From the NCBI RefSeq assembly GCF_025024155.1, contig NW_026251801.1:62001-126000 (forward strand): a stretch of 64,000 bases of DNA, in the 5' to 3' direction. Shown one piece after another: positions 23,817 to 34,924 of this stretch; within the stretch, counting starts at the first letter, position 1, and the number at the start of each line of letters is the position of its first letter. Both the position numbers and the translations under genes were made by a program. This stretch comes from Gamsiella multidivaricata. Taxonomy: Eukaryota; Mortierellomycota; Mortierellomycetes; Mortierellales; Mortierellaceae. The notes under the pieces were generated by a model. It had not been told where the DNA came from. It saw nothing but the letters and a program-made list of their open reading frames with translations, and searched no databases.

Positions 23817-25823
23817 ATGCTGCGACCATTGAAGGTCTTGACGGTGATGCTCACCGGCTGCCTCTTCCTCTTCACCTGCCTCCTCATCCATTCTCGTCCC
23901 GTCTCAACCTCCGCAGCTTCTGTGCGCTACTATACCCCCCGCCGACCCTCCTTCCAAAGGGCACCAGGAGCCCATGATACGAACCCGCGGTGCGCACCTC
24001 CAGCCCAACAACTGCGTCAACAGGGCCAGGATGTGCAAGTAAAAGGAGCAGGGCGTCGTATTCCGTCCAAGATCGCCCGTCAGGTCCACTCTATCAATAC
24101 ATCCACGCCTTCCCTCTCCTCGACCGACAACAACACTCGTAAGTCATCCAAGGCCCAGGACCATGAACAAAAGAAGATCAAGAATGATGGCGAATACTAC
24201 GGGTCCCAGCCGGTGCAAGAGGGCGATCCACGGTACCTGATGTATATTCCCTACGCTGGCGTAACGAACCAACTGATCTCGATCTGGCATGGATCTATGA
24301 TCGCCAAGGCTCTGAACCGAACGTTGTTGATCCCGAACCTGAGCCCGAATGTACATGTGGAGAATGGCGATTCCGGAGAGCACGAACCTGCGCCGACAAA
24401 GTGGTCCGAGTTCTTTGATCTGGAGCATTATTCGCAGCAGACGGGGTTGAAGATCGAGGAACTGGATTCGTTCTTGGCGAGGAGGGGGATCGTAGAGCGG
24501 TCGAGGGTTTCTGCGGAGGTGACGATGCACTTGCACCAGTCGGAGTCACAGCAACAACAGCAGCAACAACAGGACGGCATCGATACTAAGCGCAGGAAGA
24601 AACGGGCTGTTAACGAGGAAGACAATCAGGCCATGACGGCTGCGAGGAAGAGGAGGGCTAATAACAAGAAGCGCTGGATTCAATTCGGATCGCCGATCGA
24701 GGGCATAACAGCATCGACATCAACAGCATCCGTGCCTGTCACTTCGTCATCAGCTTCTCCCTCCGATCGGGAACCCCAGGCGAACCAACCCTTTCTCTCA
24801 CCTTCTTCGACAATCCCGACCATCCGCACCGTAAACTTCCCCACGACTCAGAAATGCTTCAGCGAGGCCGGTTATGGAGCCGACCGACGGATCGACATGA
24901 CGGGCCGACGGTTCCAACAGCGGTACAACATCGACCCGACCTTGATCCCGACCCCATTCCTGGACCCCGAGCGCGATAACAAAACGATCTGGTCCCGCTG
25001 GCGGATGGATAAGGTCATCGAGCGGTACCAGCAGCCCGGCTACGAGGACCAGGAAATCTTGTGCCTTGGACATGTGTATCGGTTGCTGCCTGGAGGGATC
25101 CATCGTGCGTGGGTCGAATTTGGACAGCATTTACGGTATACGGATAAGGTACACACCTTTGTGGATGAGATCTTGAATCAGCTCTTGCCGGCGTCTTCAG
25201 CGTCCGATCCTGTTCAAGAAGACTCAAAGACCATGGACGAGAACAAGGATGAGAACGAGAACGGGACGACCGAGGCTTTCACTTCTTTGCAGCCATCGAC
25301 AGCTACAACAACGAGGATGACAAGGCCATTCATCGGCGTACATCTCCGCAGAGGCGACTTTTACCGCCACTGCCTCGGAATCACCTCACCCGCAGATCCT
25401 AATGGCTGGAACCGGTGCTACCCCTCCACCGAGCACATCATCTCTCTCCTCAACACCCACACTCGACGTCTCCTCTCCTCCGGCTCCCCTTCAGCATCAC
25501 CTTCCACCTCCTCTTCCCTTGCCCCGCGCCAGGACTCTCCATCGTCCCCTTCGCCCGCCAAAGAAAAGCTTCCAGTCCTAGTCCTGACGAACGAACGCGA
25601 CCCTGAGGAGCTCGCGAAGGCCGATGACCAGAACTGGATCCGAGTGGACCATCATCGCTTGGGGACGTTGGATCGGTTCGGACCTTATGGTCCGATCCTG
25701 CTGGATGGCGCGTTGTTGGCGAGGGCAAAGCTGTTGGTCGGGGTTGAGTATTCGACCTACTTTAAAACAGCATCCAAGCGTGCAGAGACCTGGTATGGTG
25801 GGCAGACCCTCTTGGTCACGTAG
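23817..25823 (+). CDS. GDP-fucose protein O-fucosyltransferase family protein (type II membrane)
   Basis: Single-exon gene, 668 aa, the longest uninterrupted coding exon on the plus strand. Residues 8-26 (LTVMLTGCLFLFTCLLIHS) form a signal anchor, so the catalytic part faces the Golgi/ER lumen. Fucosyltransferase-type blocks: YLMYIPYAGVTNQLISI near residue 145, where the family usually reads GGxNNQ; FIGVHLRRGDF near 505, the HxRR motif that binds GDP-fucose in alpha-1,2/alpha-1,6 and protein O-fucosyltransferases; VLVLTNERDPEELAK; and a C-terminal LLVGVEYSTYFKTAS block. Low-complexity inserts (poly-Gln near 245, Ser/Pro near 560) lengthen the protein. Acceptor unknown; it may be a relative of the POFUT group. 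Upstream DNA is strongly C/T-rich, typical of fungal core promoters. Confidence 0.78.
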   Translation: MLRPLKVLTVMLTGCLFLFTCLLIHSRPVSTSAASVRYYTPRRPSFQRAPGAHDTNPRCAPPAQQLRQQGQDVQVKGAGRRIPSKIARQVHSINTSTPSLSSTDNNTRKSSKAQDHEQKKIKNDGEYYGSQPVQEGDPRYLMYIPYAGVTNQLISIWHGSMIAKALNRTLLIPNLSPNVHVENGDSGEHEPAPTKWSEFFDLEHYSQQTGLKIEELDSFLARRGIVERSRVSAEVTMHLHQSESQQQQQQQQDGIDTKRRKKRAVNEEDNQAMTAARKRRANNKKRWIQFGSPIEGITASTSTASVPVTSSSASPSDREPQANQPFLSPSSTIPTIRTVNFPTTQKCFSEAGYGADRRIDMTGRRFQQRYNIDPTLIPTPFLDPERDNKTIWSRWRMDKVIERYQQPGYEDQEILCLGHVYRLLPGGIHRAWVEFGQHLRYTDKVHTFVDEILNQLLPASSASDPVQEDSKTMDENKDENENGTTEAFTSLQPSTATTTRMTRPFIGVHLRRGDFYRHCLGITSPADPNGWNRCYPSTEHIISLLNTHTRRLLSSGSPSASPSTSSSLAPRQDSPSSPSPAKEKLPVLVLTNERDPEELAKADDQNWIRVDHHRLGTLDRFGPYGPILLDGALLARAKLLVGVEYSTYFKTASKRAETWYGGQTLLVT

Positions 25824-26123
25824 AAACGACGCTCTTTCTGCTCCTTTTTTTTTTCTATAGACTCTACATATCCCTCCACCTGTTTTCTTTCTCATCCTGT
25901 ACTTTTAAACCCATTCACTACTACCACCTCCACTGCATCTGCATAGAACTTTAGCACTTTTTTTTTTATAAACAGTACATTACACTACATCACATTACGC
26001 TTCGTTATGTTACAGCGTATTAATGGTCAAATGGCGAGTGTGAGGATGACTTTTATTTATACAAAGATGCTACAGAAAAACAGGAAAAGGTGACAAAAAT
26101 ATACAACGCCAACAACTCGCATC

Positions 26124-26159
<36 letters not shown>

Positions 26160-26206
26160 AGTAACGCAACAAACGACGCAATGGCTCAAGCTACTCTCCC
26201 AAATGT
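25824..26206. other. Convergent intergenic region with a 33-nt A run
   Basis: Faces the 3' ends of the fucosyltransferase-like gene and ECO1. An A run spans about 26125-26157. No gene seen. Confidence 0.6.
26125..26157. repeat. Poly(A) homopolymer, about 33 nt
   Basis: Longest homopolymer in the window. It lies 50 bp past the ECO1 stop on the plus strand, so it reads as poly(T) for that gene. Confidence 0.9.
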
Positions 26207-28605
26207 TCACTCTACATAGACCAAAAACTTGTCGGTTCCAAGGTACTGCCTAGCCAGGGCCTTGCCATCACCTGTCGGTTGCGAGAACGCCAGATCCTTA
26301 TGTTCGAGCTTACAGGCATAGATGAACCGTTCCCGGACCGCATCCAACAATCGGCTCGCAATCTTCTGGCGCCGGTTTTGCTCCGAGACCCAGATCCGGT
26401 TGATCCCACAGATCGCAGGTCGGGGTTCGATGCTACAGAACACCGCCGATCCTCCGTCATCAGTCCCTGCCCTTGGCTTGAGCTCGGACGGAGTCATGAG
26501 CGTCGTTAGTGTTGTTGTATCTGCATTATTGCCGCTGTCATTGGCATCTGAAGATATCGGTGTCGATGTTGATGTCGATGTCGTTGTCGACGAGGGAGAA
26601 GATGAAGATCCAGAAGGCGTAGCAGGGGCGGTGGTGATGGTTTCCGCCGAGGACAAGATCTCAAAGCCCTGTTTGATCCGTTCTGCTACCAAGCACCCAA
26701 TCGCCTTCTTCTTGCTGGAGATATACAAAAACACCTTGCAAGAGTCCAGCTTCTCGGGGTCAAAGTCCACAGATCCCAGCTCCTTGTTCACCACCTGAAG
26801 CACCTCCAGCACCTAATCAAGACAAGGTCAGAATTATCATTATAGAAAAAAAAAATATATCCAATGTCCCAGCTGCTGTTTTATTGCTTCGACGTACCTT
26901 TCGTTTCTCAAACCCGGAACCCGACGAAGCAGCCGGTGAGGACGACGACGTCGTCGTTCTTCCCGCATCCGACATCGATACCATAACAATCCTCGAGTAC
27001 GCCATCCCCATCTCCCCTCTCGCGTTCCCTGTGCCTCCACCACTGCTCCTTCTACCACCTCTACCCCCTCCAAACGACTCATTCTCAAAATCGCTAAAGG
27101 TTGCCACGACGACCTCATGCTTATATACCGGATAATCGATCCCGCCCATAACCCCACGATGGTACCGCTCATGGATTTGTTCGTCCTCGGGCTGCCCACA
27201 CACATAGGGCATTTTGCATTGCGGACAATGGTACCGTGCCAATTTCTCGTCCTCCCTCTGCAGACGTCGGGGTGCTGCTCGCGAAGAAGACGGTCCTTTG
27301 GGCGGTGTTGATGAGGAGGTAGGGATGGCGGATTTTGTCCGGTCTTTGGTGAACGCGAGAAACAACTGCTCGAGCTTCTTGGGCTGTGGATCTTTTAAGC
27401 TGGGTGAGGAGGCTGATTTTGTGGATACTGCTGTTGCATCAGAGTGTGTAGTTGGGATATGAGCTCCAGTCCGTGCTTTCAAAATCCCGGTGCCCTTGCT
27501 GGCCTTGGGCATAAAGAATGCGCTCAGGGTTGTCTGCTGCTGCGACTGCAGTGGTCGCTTCTCTGCCTCGGCATCATCCCTGGTGTCCGAAATCGATACG
27601 CTGGATCTTTGTTTAGGTTTCTGGGACGAACTGGCCGATGAGTCCAAAGATGCGCTGGTTAAACGACTCCGTTTGCTGCTAATTCTCTGACCTGGTGATC
27701 CTGGCGGTGATTGCGAACATGCCGACGACCATGACGATAACGAAGACGAAGACAAAGACCTCGGAGACAGTTGACTCAACGACTCTTCATTATCAGCACC
27801 TCCCCTTGCGCGCAGACTCTTTCCTACAGCAGGAACGACGACCTTCACCGCGACCTCACGTTTCCGTTTCGAGGGCGTCTGCGCCTGTGCTGTTAATGCT
27901 TGATCCTTGGTCGTCTCGTCGTGGTCGTCCCTCACAGATCCATTTCGATCCCGAGCTTGATCCTGCGGACGATGTTCCCGTGTCCTGGCCTTTGAATCCG
28001 CTGCCAGAAAGATATTCCCATCGTCTTCATCATTGTCTAGAGATTTCTTCCGCATATGCAAGGATCTCAATCTCATACCCCTGCCAGAACCATTGGCATT
28101 GACCTTGTCATCACTGTCACTGTCACTGTGCAGATCGAGTTTCGCCCGCTCCAGTTTCTCCATCAGCGAACGTGCTCCCGTCCGGGTATGCGACGTGTGC
28201 GACGGACTAGATGTCGACAGTTCTGCAAATGCACCGGAGAGCCGGGTTCTACGCTGCAGAGGACTATCACCGTTGCATCCCATATTGCTGCTGTTGCCGG
28301 AATAAGTCGTCCATGGATCTGTTGAAGAAGGTGTATCGAATGTGGAGATGGGCTTGGCGCGTCCGTATGTGTTCCTTACGGCTTGGTGGGACTTGTACGC
28401 TCTATATAAAAAAGAGGCAATTGGGTGCCGAGAGTTATTAAATTGTCCATATCGAGTTGTTGTTGTTGTTGCCGTTGTTGTTGTTGTTGTTGCTGTCGGA
28501 GAAAGAGAGCATGCTTCACCTCTTGGGTGTGTCTGGTGGACTTGAACTGTGAAGGTCTGCCTCAGTCGATGAGCTTGAGACGTAGGACGATGCGGGGGTG
28601 TTCAT
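26207..28605 (-). CDS. ECO1: Sister-chromatid cohesion N-acetyltransferase Eco1/ESCO
   Basis: Acetylates cohesin subunit Smc3 during S phase. Exons 28605-28520, 28401-26898 and 26812-26207 give 731 aa. Order: N-terminal TYGRAKP block after a short first exon; a disordered Ser-rich basic region with a PIP-box match QTTLSAFF (about residues 318-325) and a second hydrophobic LEQLFLAF; a C2H2 finger YHCPQCKMPY ending QIHERYH (about 420-450); then the acetyltransferase domain, with GCLVAERI, the conserved CGINRIWV and KIASRLLDAVR (acetyl-CoA loop) and a C-terminal DLAFSQPTGDGKALARQYLG. A Ser/Thr/Pro insert of about 70 residues splits the acetyltransferase domain. The start at 28605 was preferred because the TYGR block is in frame upstream of the later ATG at 28283. 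Divergent from the aldo/keto reductase gene. Confidence 0.93.
28456..28491. repeat. (GTT)n trinucleotide repeat
   Basis: About 11 GTT units with a GCC interruption, inside ECO1 intron 1 (28402-28519). Confidence 0.8.
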
Positions 28606-28835
28606 CTCCACTACACGCCTCGAGGTAGGATGTCGGCGAACGGGGGGAGTTTGTTTGGGTGTGAAGCACGGTCTACTAGTTTATTTTTTTTGGTTGCCAC
28701 CAACTTTGTATATGAAGCAGTCCCAGTTGGCCTTGTTACATACATTTTGCGTCCACCTTTGACCTCCTTCTTTCACCCTAACACCTACACACCCCACAAG
28801 TCGAGTCACCTCCCTTCCCTCTTTCAAACCTCAGA
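28606..28835. promoter_or_regulatory. Divergent ECO1 / aldo-keto reductase promoter region
   Basis: 230 bp between two divergent starts. A C/T-rich tract (28755-28830) precedes the reductase start. No ACGCGT box is present on the ECO1 side. Confidence 0.5.
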
Positions 28836-30780
28836 ATGTCGATCGCAAGAGCATACACTCTATCTAATGGCATCAGAATGCCCTACGTCGGCCGTATGTC
28901 TTCTCTCTTCAGTCTTTGCTGTCGCTATCCGAGGAACCTACAAAGCAGCTCGATCGAAAAAACAATAACGGACCGTAATGTTGCCATGAATATTCTCCAG
29001 TTGGGACATATAGAGTCCGCGACCAGGCTACGCTCGACACTTGTCTTCTCGAAGCCCTTCGCGCCGGATACCGCCTTATCGGTCGGTAGCACCATGACAG
29101 CTCATAAAAGGAAGCAGGCTTAACCCTCGAGTACTCTCGCCGCCAACTTGCAATCTTACATGTCCTCGGCCCGCCTATATTTGTTTTTATCTCCTATGGA
29201 GTTTTTAGATACGGCGGCAGTGTACAGGAACGAAGCCGCGATTGGGTCGAGTCTAAAACGGATTCTGGAGCAGAACCTCGTCCCGGGACTCACTCGCGAG
29301 GATATCTTTTTGACGAGCAAACTAGGTAACACGTTTTCTTCCACAGGACCATGCTCGCTGAATCTCTAAAGTATGAAGGCAAAAAGACGTTAACCTATGA
29401 TCCCGTTGGACCCGATCTTTACAACAGCACCAAAGGATCAAGGATACGAAACGTGTCTCCAAGGTATACCCCGCCTCCAATGTTATCTACAGCTCGATCT
29501 GATAAGACCTTTTCTGCACACTATCTTCTCAATCTGACATGGCATGGAATACTCAATCACCTTTGATTCATTCCGCGCCCAATTTGGTCCGACCCCCTTA
29601 TAGCCGTACAAGATTCTCTCAAGAACCTCGGCGTCGACTACATCGACCTCTACCTCATCCACTGGCCCGGGTAAGTTCCTTCGTACAAAAAAAAACTATT
29701 TTTTATTTGAACTTCTGTACACGAAACTACGGCTACCGATTCTAAACACAAAGCTCCCCTTTCCGTTTTCATTGGCTTCGAACACTCCCTCTGATCAACA
29801 AAAAAAAAAAAAAAAAAAAAAAAAAAGCACCGCAAAGCTAAAACTCCCCGACCCTCAAAACGCGATCAACCGCTCCGAGAGCTGGCGCGCACTCGAAGAT
29901 CTCTATCACGCCAGAAAACTCCGCGCCATCGGTGTCAGCAACTACACCCTCGCCCACCTCTCTCAACTCGTCGAACGCCCTCATCATTCCCGTTCTCCAG
30001 CCCAGACCTCTTCACTCCCACACCCAGGATCTCCCCTTCCTACCGGAGCAGGAACACACGGATCCCGCACGATGGTGATCCCGCACGTCCACCAATTCGA
30101 ACTCCACCCACGCTTGTTCCAACGCGACATGGTCGACTATTGCCAGCACCACCGTATCCAGGTCCAGGCCTACTCTTCCCTCGGCGAAGGCCGTCTTATC
30201 TCGCTCACCCCTCCGCCGCCTCCAGAAATGGATGCCCATTATAATGCGGCTCCTATGCCTGGTGCTCTGGATATCATGCCAGATTTGATCCGCAAGTACT
30301 TTCCTTTACCTTCTCCTCCTCCTCCTCCTAATACGTCCGCAGACATGATGGATATCGACGCCAATCCAGGGGGACTGCAGCTACTTCAAGAGAGCTCGGA
30401 TATGAGACAGAAGAATGAGTACTCGAAGCGCGCGGCTCAGATCTTGTTGCGCTGGGGACTGCAACATGGCGCCGTCGTCATCCCGAAATCAACCCATCCG
30501 GACAGGATTCGGGATAATATTGACCTTTTTTCTTTCGAAATCGACGCCGACGTAAGTCTTGACCATCCTTTTTCTTCTCTTTCTTGTTTTCTTTTCTTGT
30601 TATTTTTGGATTTGTACGTATTAACGCTTAATAATGGGGATTTTTCTGGTCCTGCTTGACTACGTCCAAATACCCGGTATTCTCTTTTTGTTGCTCTTGT
30701 AGGACATGAACGCTCTGGATGCGTATTCGACACCGGGCGAACGAACTCGCTACTGCTGGGACCCGACAGACGTCTACTAA
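28836..30780 (+). CDS. Aldo/keto reductase
   Basis: NAD(P)H-dependent carbonyl reductase. Seven exons fit in phase: 28836-28893, 29001-29081, 29209-29325, 29428-29463, 29604-29670, 29828-30551 and 30703-30780 (386 aa, about 60-70 longer than usual). The family reads through in order: [25 protein letters not shown] (catalytic Asp and Tyr), DIFLTSKL (Lys), [16 protein letters not shown] (His), [50 protein letters not shown]. Two Pro-rich inserts, after [11 protein letters not shown] and after SSLGEG, account for the extra length. Exon 4 is only 36 nt. The intron before exon 6 ends in 27 A residues directly at the AG, with no pyrimidine tract. Substrate unknown. Confidence 0.9.
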
Positions 30781-31315
30781 GCATTTTTGTTCCCAACAAA
30801 ACAAACGCGAAAAAAATAAAAAATAAAAAAGACTTGTTTCCCAAATGTGACAATGTGCTTTATTTTTTGGCCTTTTTTGTCTTTTTATAAATGTCTCTAT
30901 CCCTCTTTTTTCTTATGATCTCGGAATGCTTTGCCTTGTTAGCAAAAAAATTCCATCCAAAGTCATAATACCTTTTGTCCCAATTAAAATAATTTTGTCC
31001 CTCTTATGTTGTTATCATGTTGTTGTTAATCTTGTTGAAAATACAGTGCAATGAAAGTAAAAGCTAATAAAAAAAAAAAATGAAGTCCCCTCTTGTTTTG
31101 TTTTGAATAAAGCCCTGCTGTTTGTCCTTTTATGTATTTTTCTGTTGTTTCCCTCCTGTAGTAATTCTTTTTGTGATCCTATTTTTTTTTTTGGCTTTTT
31201 TTTTTTTTTGGTTTTTGGTTTTTGGTTTGGTTTACAAGGTGCTGGTGCGTGCGATACAAGAGTCGCCTTCACAAACAAAAACACCCGGTCGGACCATGCG
31301 CTCCAATGGACGCCT
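30781..31315. other. Convergent intergenic region
   Basis: Between the 3' ends of the reductase and transportin. T-rich with several T runs (31181-31222). No gene seen. Confidence 0.6.
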
Positions 31316-34300
31316 TTACAATCCGTAGCGCTGAGCAAGACGGCTTCTGGTATCGGGTGCCAACGACGCGGCGAATGGTTCCCAAGCACCACCCATCATG
31401 TTCTTGTAACCGAGCAGGATCTGTTATCAAAGAAAATCAAAAGCATATACATTATACATTAGTCGCTATTCATTCAGCTTATAATTTGGGAAGAGATAAT
31501 TGTCACGCTCGCATACCTTTCCAAACTGCTGATCGAGCTCCTGAGGGACCTCGCTCCACTGCGCAACGGCATCGCAGAAGGGAGCAAGGCTCTTAATCAA
31601 GCCCTGGGGATTAACCTGGATCATGGCGCACAGACCACGGAAAGCAGTGTCCTTCTCGTCGTTGTCACGGATCGTACGGCAAGTGTGGCACCAGGCCTCG
31701 GCAAAAACCTCGAGATGAGGTCCAACCAACTGGGGACAGACCAATCCGAGACGACCAATGGTGATCGCAGAGTTGTCCAAGAGCGTCCTTGGCGTAAGCT
31801 TGCTTGTCAGCAGAGGGATCAAACGCTCCAGCAAGGGCTGGACCCAAACGCCCATGCCCTCGCCATACTGAAGGGCAATCTCTCCAGCAGCCCAGGCAGC
31901 ATTGTTGCACACAGAGACAAACTCGGTGTTGGGCTGAATCTGTCCAATCAGCTCGTTCATGAATGCGTTCAAGTACGGCTTGATGTGCAAGAAGCAGCTA
32001 ATCGCGAGGTCTCCCAGCAAAGCATACGACGACTGGCGAACCTCAGCGGACGAATCGGCCAAGCAGACGCTCAAGATCTGGAGGACGCTGGGCTGGCTAG
32101 AGGCCACCAGACTCTCGACACTTGTGTTCAATCCCTGAGTCAGGCCGCTAAGAAGATCCAGAGCGACAATCATAAAATCCTTGTCGGGTGCAGGGACGTT
32201 CTCGGGATTCTGGGCATGCATCTGAGCCTGCATGAGGTTGGAGTGCACGATCTTGACACATCGCTCAAAGACTGGAGGAGCGAAAGGCAAGAAGCCCTGG
32301 CCCAAAGCGGTAGTGACAGACGACAGGCACTAATCATGTCGAAAACGCAAAGATCGAGGACATGTTAGTATCCATGCGATAGATCAGAAAGAGCTCCAGA
32401 AGATATTTAAACTGCTGCTCTCAAGCTCACCTCAAAAAGAGGGAAGAGGTCTCTATCGTCATCCTGCAAGTTTTGCCACTTCTCGATCAGGCATGGCATC
32501 AAAAGATCGATGTACTCCTTCTTGTTGAGCGCACTTCCAACGCTATCAGCAAGAGTTCCAATAGCGTCATACAAAATAAGCAAGTTCTTCTGCTGGTAGG
32601 TCGAGAATGCGTGGACCAAGGTCTGGAGAATGCCAAACAGATAAGGGACCAGGGCCTCACAGGCCTCCTCCTCCAGAGTGGCGAAAGCACTGCAGCCAGC
32701 CTCCTGAACGCGCTTGTTGGTATCGCTCACCATGCTCAACAGCTAATAGATAACAATGAATGTTAAAGAGTAAAAGAGGGCAAAAAAACATCAGAAAGTG
32801 TCTTTAACATGCACCCCAGGATCAAGCTCAATTCTCCACTCCATCGCATGTCGGCATTTCGGGCACATACTCCTTCAATCAAGGGTACGAGGTACAATGG
32901 GCGATCCTCGGGGTTGGTGGGATAGACACACCAGCGGGCATAGCGACCTAAAGTCCAGCAGGTGATGGCACGGACCAGGGACTAAGGAAGAAGAGCAGGT
33001 AAGAGAGCAAAATGGGTTAAAAAATCTGACAAGAGAGAGCATCTAACCAATATTGTCATACAAATGAAATCCACGTGGAACATGCATGTATATATACATA
33101 CCTTGGGGTCCTTCAGGGTCTGGATAAGGTATGGAATCAACGTAGGCAGGTGGGGTTCGATTCCAGACATGCAGCCCTCGGCAACGGCTCCCAAGGCTAA
33201 AATACCGCACTCGCGGTGCTTCCACTCGGCATGGAACAGCTCCGTCTGCAACAGGGGCAAAAGAATGTCCAACATCGAGTTTCCATAAACGGCAGACAAT
33301 ACATCCAAAGCCGATGCTGAGCACTTGCGGAGGTTCCACTCCATGTAGATATCGTCATCATCATCCTCATCGTCATCATCTTCATCATCATCGTCGTCCA
33401 AGGCATTATCGGCCTCTGCAGCGTTATCGGTCGATACTGCAGCGTTCTCGGTTGTGTGGGTCTTGGCGTGGTGGAAACGAGGCTTCATGTCCTCAGCACG
33501 ATCAGGAACGGACGCATCCTCGTCGTCAATGTCCAATGAGATGATATCGAGCTCACTATAAACCATTCCCTGGAGCAGAACAGGGATGACACGGTGCAGA
33601 TGAGGGCGCAAGTACTCCTGGAGGGCGTCCTGCTCAGCAAAGGCGAGCCAGAACTCGCATGCCTCCAAGGCCACTGATTCGTCGTCGTCCTTGGTGGAGT
33701 AGAGCATGTACTCTACAACGTTGTTGATCTGGGGAATCAGCTTGTCGGGATGGACCTCGAGCAACATGACCATGGCCTGGCACACGTGCTTGCGGACATC
33801 GGGGTGGTTGTCGTTCGAAAGCTGGCCCAAGCCCTCGACAAAGGCATCGACGTTGACCATGAACGACTGCGACTTTCTCGTGATAAATTGATTGATGCAT
33901 GTCAAGGCGCAGACGCGGATGGTCACTGAAGGGGACTGAAAGTAGGTGATGATTTTGGGGATCATGAAATTGAGGGGTCTCTCGCCGTTGATCTCCATGT
34001 CGAGCTCATCGCTGGAATCCTCGCAAATCTTGGCCAATGCCTTAAATGCACCCTAATTATCGATTGGTCCAAAGAGAGGCGCAGCATATGCGTCAAGTTA
34101 GTAAATTGTTAAATAGTTCAATCATGTATCGGTCTCCAGCGTTTGAATCCTCATTGCGTCGTACCTCAACAACATTAGAGTCCTGCGAGTCCAACAAGCC
34201 CATCAAAGTGGGCAAGACCTCGGGCCAGCTCATGATGCTGTTTCTGGAGAGAATAGTCGTAATGACTGTGCCGAGAGTGTTGCGGATATCCGGATCTGGG

Positions 34301-34924
34301 TCTCCGACATGCTGGAGGGCAAGGGCCTTGACGTAGTTAAGGACATCCTCTCTGATGTCGGCGGCATGGTATTGGATGTTGGTCTTGAGCAAAAGTCCAG
34401 CAATCGCACGGGTCGTGGGAAGCTCCTGGGGCATCTGAGTCAAGATGTAGATGAGGTAATTGTTGTAGTCGGGAACATTTCTGAACGACTCCAGTTGCTA
34501 AGAAATAGAAAAACGGACAACGATGCCAGAAAAGATATACGGTTAGTGCTGGTCTTATAACAAATAAAAAAATAAATAAAAAAAGATCGCGCCATGGTCT
34601 TCTTCAAGGCCACCGACTAGCAACGGTTACTCCAGAGCAAATCGACAGTGCAGTAAGAATGATGCGAGTCGACAGCAGTTCCAAAACACGCGTTATTGCT
34701 CATATGTTCTGTGGAGGCTCATAGGGATGATTTGGCATCGAGTATACCATCATCTGATGGCAAAAACAAGAAAACGAGTGATCCTGATTACGAAACAGAG
34801 AAAAACAAAGAGGAATCCATACCTCTCGGACTTGAGTCTGTACAGCGTTGTTGGAGGACATGGAATCCCTGAGGAGCTGCGTGAGCTGGTTCAGCCCCTC
34901 CTGCTGTGGTTGCCAGTTGAGCAT
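31316..34924 (-). CDS. KAP104: Transportin (karyopherin beta-2, Kap104)
   Basis: Nuclear import receptor for PY-NLS cargo, made of HEAT repeats. Exons 34924-34823, 34497-34165, 34052-33102, 32981-32871, 32742-32431, 32329-31517 and 31420-31316 give 908 aa (human TNPO1 898); all junctions are phase 0. Recognisable blocks: [18 protein letters not shown] at the start, [10 protein letters not shown], the very acidic H8 loop (runs of Asp and Glu ending [14 protein letters not shown]) that couples Ran-GTP to cargo release, [71 protein letters not shown] and the C-terminal [11 protein letters not shown]. Start is the only ATG that fits the family N-terminus. Confidence 0.96.

Noticed and set aside
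31685..32368. Plus-strand open frame opposite transportin
   Set aside because: Antisense shadow of a conserved HEAT-repeat exon; no family similarity of its own.
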